Positions 62,351 through 63,499 of a stretch of 63,499 bases of DNA are shown one piece after another. Origin of the DNA: Glutamicibacter sp. JC586 (lineage in GTDB: Bacteria; Actinomycetota; Actinomycetes; Actinomycetales; Micrococcaceae); contig NZ_VHIN01000006.1 of assembly GCF_009805585.1 (NCBI RefSeq), forward strand, positions 1-63,499, given 5' to 3'. Below the pieces are notes generated by a model. It did no database searches, was not told the DNA's origin, and saw only the letters and a list, made by a program, of their open reading frames with translations. How positions within the stretch are numbered: the stretch's first letter is position 1; every line of letters begins with the position of its first letter. A program made the translations under genes and the position numbers.

Positions 62351-63445
62351 ATGCCGACGCTGGAATCAAATACATACGCAACAAAGCATACTCAACTCAT
62401 TGAACTCATCCGAGCCCGCGGCGCCCACGCGCTGATGTTATCAACTCCGGCATCACTGGCATGGTTCCTTGAAGGTGCCCGTACTCATGTTTCCCTTGCT
62501 GCACCAGCGGTGCTAAGAGTATTGGTACATGTCAAAGGTTGCGAACTGGCCACGTCCACTAGCGAAATCCAGCGAGTTAAAGACGAAGAAGTCGGCGAAG
62601 AATTGTCGGTGAAATTCCACGTCAGTGAGTGGTACGAATCAATTGATGATCTCGGTACGTGGTTCCCCGAAGCTTCTGACTGGACGATCCTGTCCGAATC
62701 TCAAGTCGAGCCCGAACTTCGTGCCTTGCGCACAGCTTTGTCACCCAGCGAGGTGCAACGCTATCGGCAGTTGTCTCAGGACACCGCTGCGGTAATGACT
62801 GACGTGCTCTCCGTCGCGTCCAAAGACGACACCGAATTTTGTCTCGCAGCTAAGCTTTCCGCCGGTGTAATAGCACTTGGCGCAGAAGTGTTGGTGGCAC
62901 TTGTTGGTTCTGCCTCTCGTGCAGATTACCGTCACCCTTTGCCTACGAGTGCTCCGTTGGGTCACAAGGCTATGGCAGTTTTGTGCGTACGACGCCAAGG
63001 GCTAATTACCAACCTCACGCGCTGGGTCCGGTTCGATACTCCCACCGCGGAAGAACTCGCCGGTGAAGCCGATATTCTCGGCGTGGAAGCAGAAATCATC
63101 TCCGGCATAAAACCTGACATGAAACTCGGGCAACTATTGCCCGTAATCCAGCGAGCTTATCCGGCCCATGGCTTTGACGAAAGGGAATGGACCCGTCATC
63201 ATCAAGGTGGAATCGCGGGATATAACGGGCGAGAACCACGTCTGGTTCCGGGAGCCACTGACCGCTTTCAGACCAATCAGGCATTCGCTTTCAACCCGAG
63301 CGCCCAACGCGATGGGCTGATGTTTAAGGTTGAGGACACCATGCTACTGACCGATTCTGGCTCTATCGAGGTACTCAGTACTGATCCGCGTTGGCCATCC
63401 ACAATAGTTAATGGGCTGCCCAGACCCGAAGTGCTACAACGCTAG
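62351..63445 (+). CDS. M24 (creatinase/aminopeptidase P-like) protein, probably not a metal enzyme
   Basis: A 364-residue homologue of the pita-bread-fold M24 family: N-terminal creatinase-like domain (1-130) and C-terminal catalytic-like domain. HHQGGIAGY near 281-289 keeps one metal-ligand His and VEDTM near 329-333 keeps the Glu. The two metal-binding aspartates (normally in D.G.....D.TR) are missing: the matching strand reads VRRQGLITNLTRWV. It may therefore lack the dinuclear metal site. M24-like proteins recur in sugar clusters, role unclear. Last gene, 11 bases after the fusion. Confidence 0.78.
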   Translation: MPTLESNTYATKHTQLIELIRARGAHALMLSTPASLAWFLEGARTHVSLAAPAVLRVLVHVKGCELATSTSEIQRVKDEEVGEELSVKFHVSEWYESIDDLGTWFPEASDWTILSESQVEPELRALRTALSPSEVQRYRQLSQDTAAVMTDVLSVASKDDTEFCLAAKLSAGVIALGAEVLVALVGSASRADYRHPLPTSAPLGHKAMAVLCVRRQGLITNLTRWVRFDTPTAEELAGEADILGVEAEIISGIKPDMKLGQLLPVIQRAYPAHGFDEREWTRHHQGGIAGYNGREPRLVPGATDRFQTNQAFAFNPSAQRDGLMFKVEDTMLLTDSGSIEVLSTDPRWPSTIVNGLPRPEVLQR

Positions 63446-63459
63446 GTGGTAAGGCAAAA

Positions 63460-63499
63460 AACCGGTGGGAGCAAGTCAGCTGACTTGCTCCCACCGGTT
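63460..63499 (+). terminator. Terminator at the window end
   Basis: A perfect 40-base palindrome (20-base arms) preceded by AAAAA, 15 bases past the M24-like stop. The downstream T-run lies outside the window. Confidence 0.8.

Overview
The window looks like a chromosomal segment of a moderately GC-rich actinobacterium of the Micrococcaceae (Arthrobacter/Glutamicibacter-like). Three things suggest this. The order ppa / dacB / DUF2342-type metalloprotease / tilS / hpt / ftsH / folE / folP / folB-folK / DUF3180 / PH proteins / DUF2520 / panC is the classic actinobacterial one. GTG and TTG starts with clear Shine-Dalgarno sites are common. Family-level features (GH65 fused to a beta-phosphoglucomutase-like HAD domain, ThiD-TenA, YczE with a MocR regulator) are typical of this group. 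The genus is inferred from memory of gene order and was not searched. I see no rRNA, tRNA, CRISPR array, insertion sequence, integrase or origin. No gene-free stretch exceeds 300 bases; the first 248 bases hold no gene I can support.

Layout. 0.2-14 kb: a nitronate monooxygenase-like gene, then a long minus-strand housekeeping run (cell wall, tRNA-Ile lysidine synthase, purine salvage, FtsH, folate, PH-domain membrane proteins, pantothenate), ended by the divergent ppa. 14-27 kb: rmuC, pcp, two tiny membrane proteins, a divergent MocR/yczE pair, a SatD-like protein, a HAD phosphatase, serS, a lipid kinase-like gene, pheA, a rhodanese, an amidase and a peptide transporter. 27-35.5 kb: pgm, an AbiE toxin-antitoxin pair with a palindromic operator, an amino acid permease, an aldehyde dehydrogenase, and a membrane protein translationally coupled to a YtrA-type GntR regulator. 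35.6-39.9 kb: a TPP riboswitch followed by thiM-thiE-thiD/tenA and an NCS2 permease. 40-41.5 kb: an MFS sugar porter.

41.5-49.7 kb (minus strand): a seven-gene operon made of a two-domain ABC permease, a binding lipoprotein, an ATPase, a HAD phosphatase, an inositol-monophosphatase-family enzyme, a LacI regulator, and a secreted MINPP-like histidine phosphatase (phytase-like, RHGSR plus HAE). Two identical LacI-type operators lie 156 bp apart, one upstream and one inside the first gene. I read this as a phosphate-ester (possibly inositol phosphate) scavenging system: cleave outside, import, dephosphorylate inside. It is the best candidate for an undescribed system here.

49.9-54.1 kb: a HAD-GH65 disaccharide phosphorylase fusion, divergent from a protein that resembles an aminoglycoside-phosphotransferase-fold kinase with its catalytic residues replaced. 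54.2-63.5 kb: a second LacI-controlled sugar cluster. It has an orphan sugar-binding lipoprotein, the LacI gene, and a five-gene operon (Gfo/Idh dehydrogenase, DUF993 TIM barrel, sugar isomerase/epimerase-like TIM barrel, Gfo/Idh fused to a DUF6807/PmoA domain, and a degenerate M24 peptidase homologue). Both transcripts begin at promoters with the same GGAAAGCGC-type operator, and a perfect third copy sits in the regulator gene. The pathway resembles oxidation-first (3-keto sugar) catabolism, with the substrate unknown. The window ends on a perfect 40-base palindrome, the terminator of this operon.
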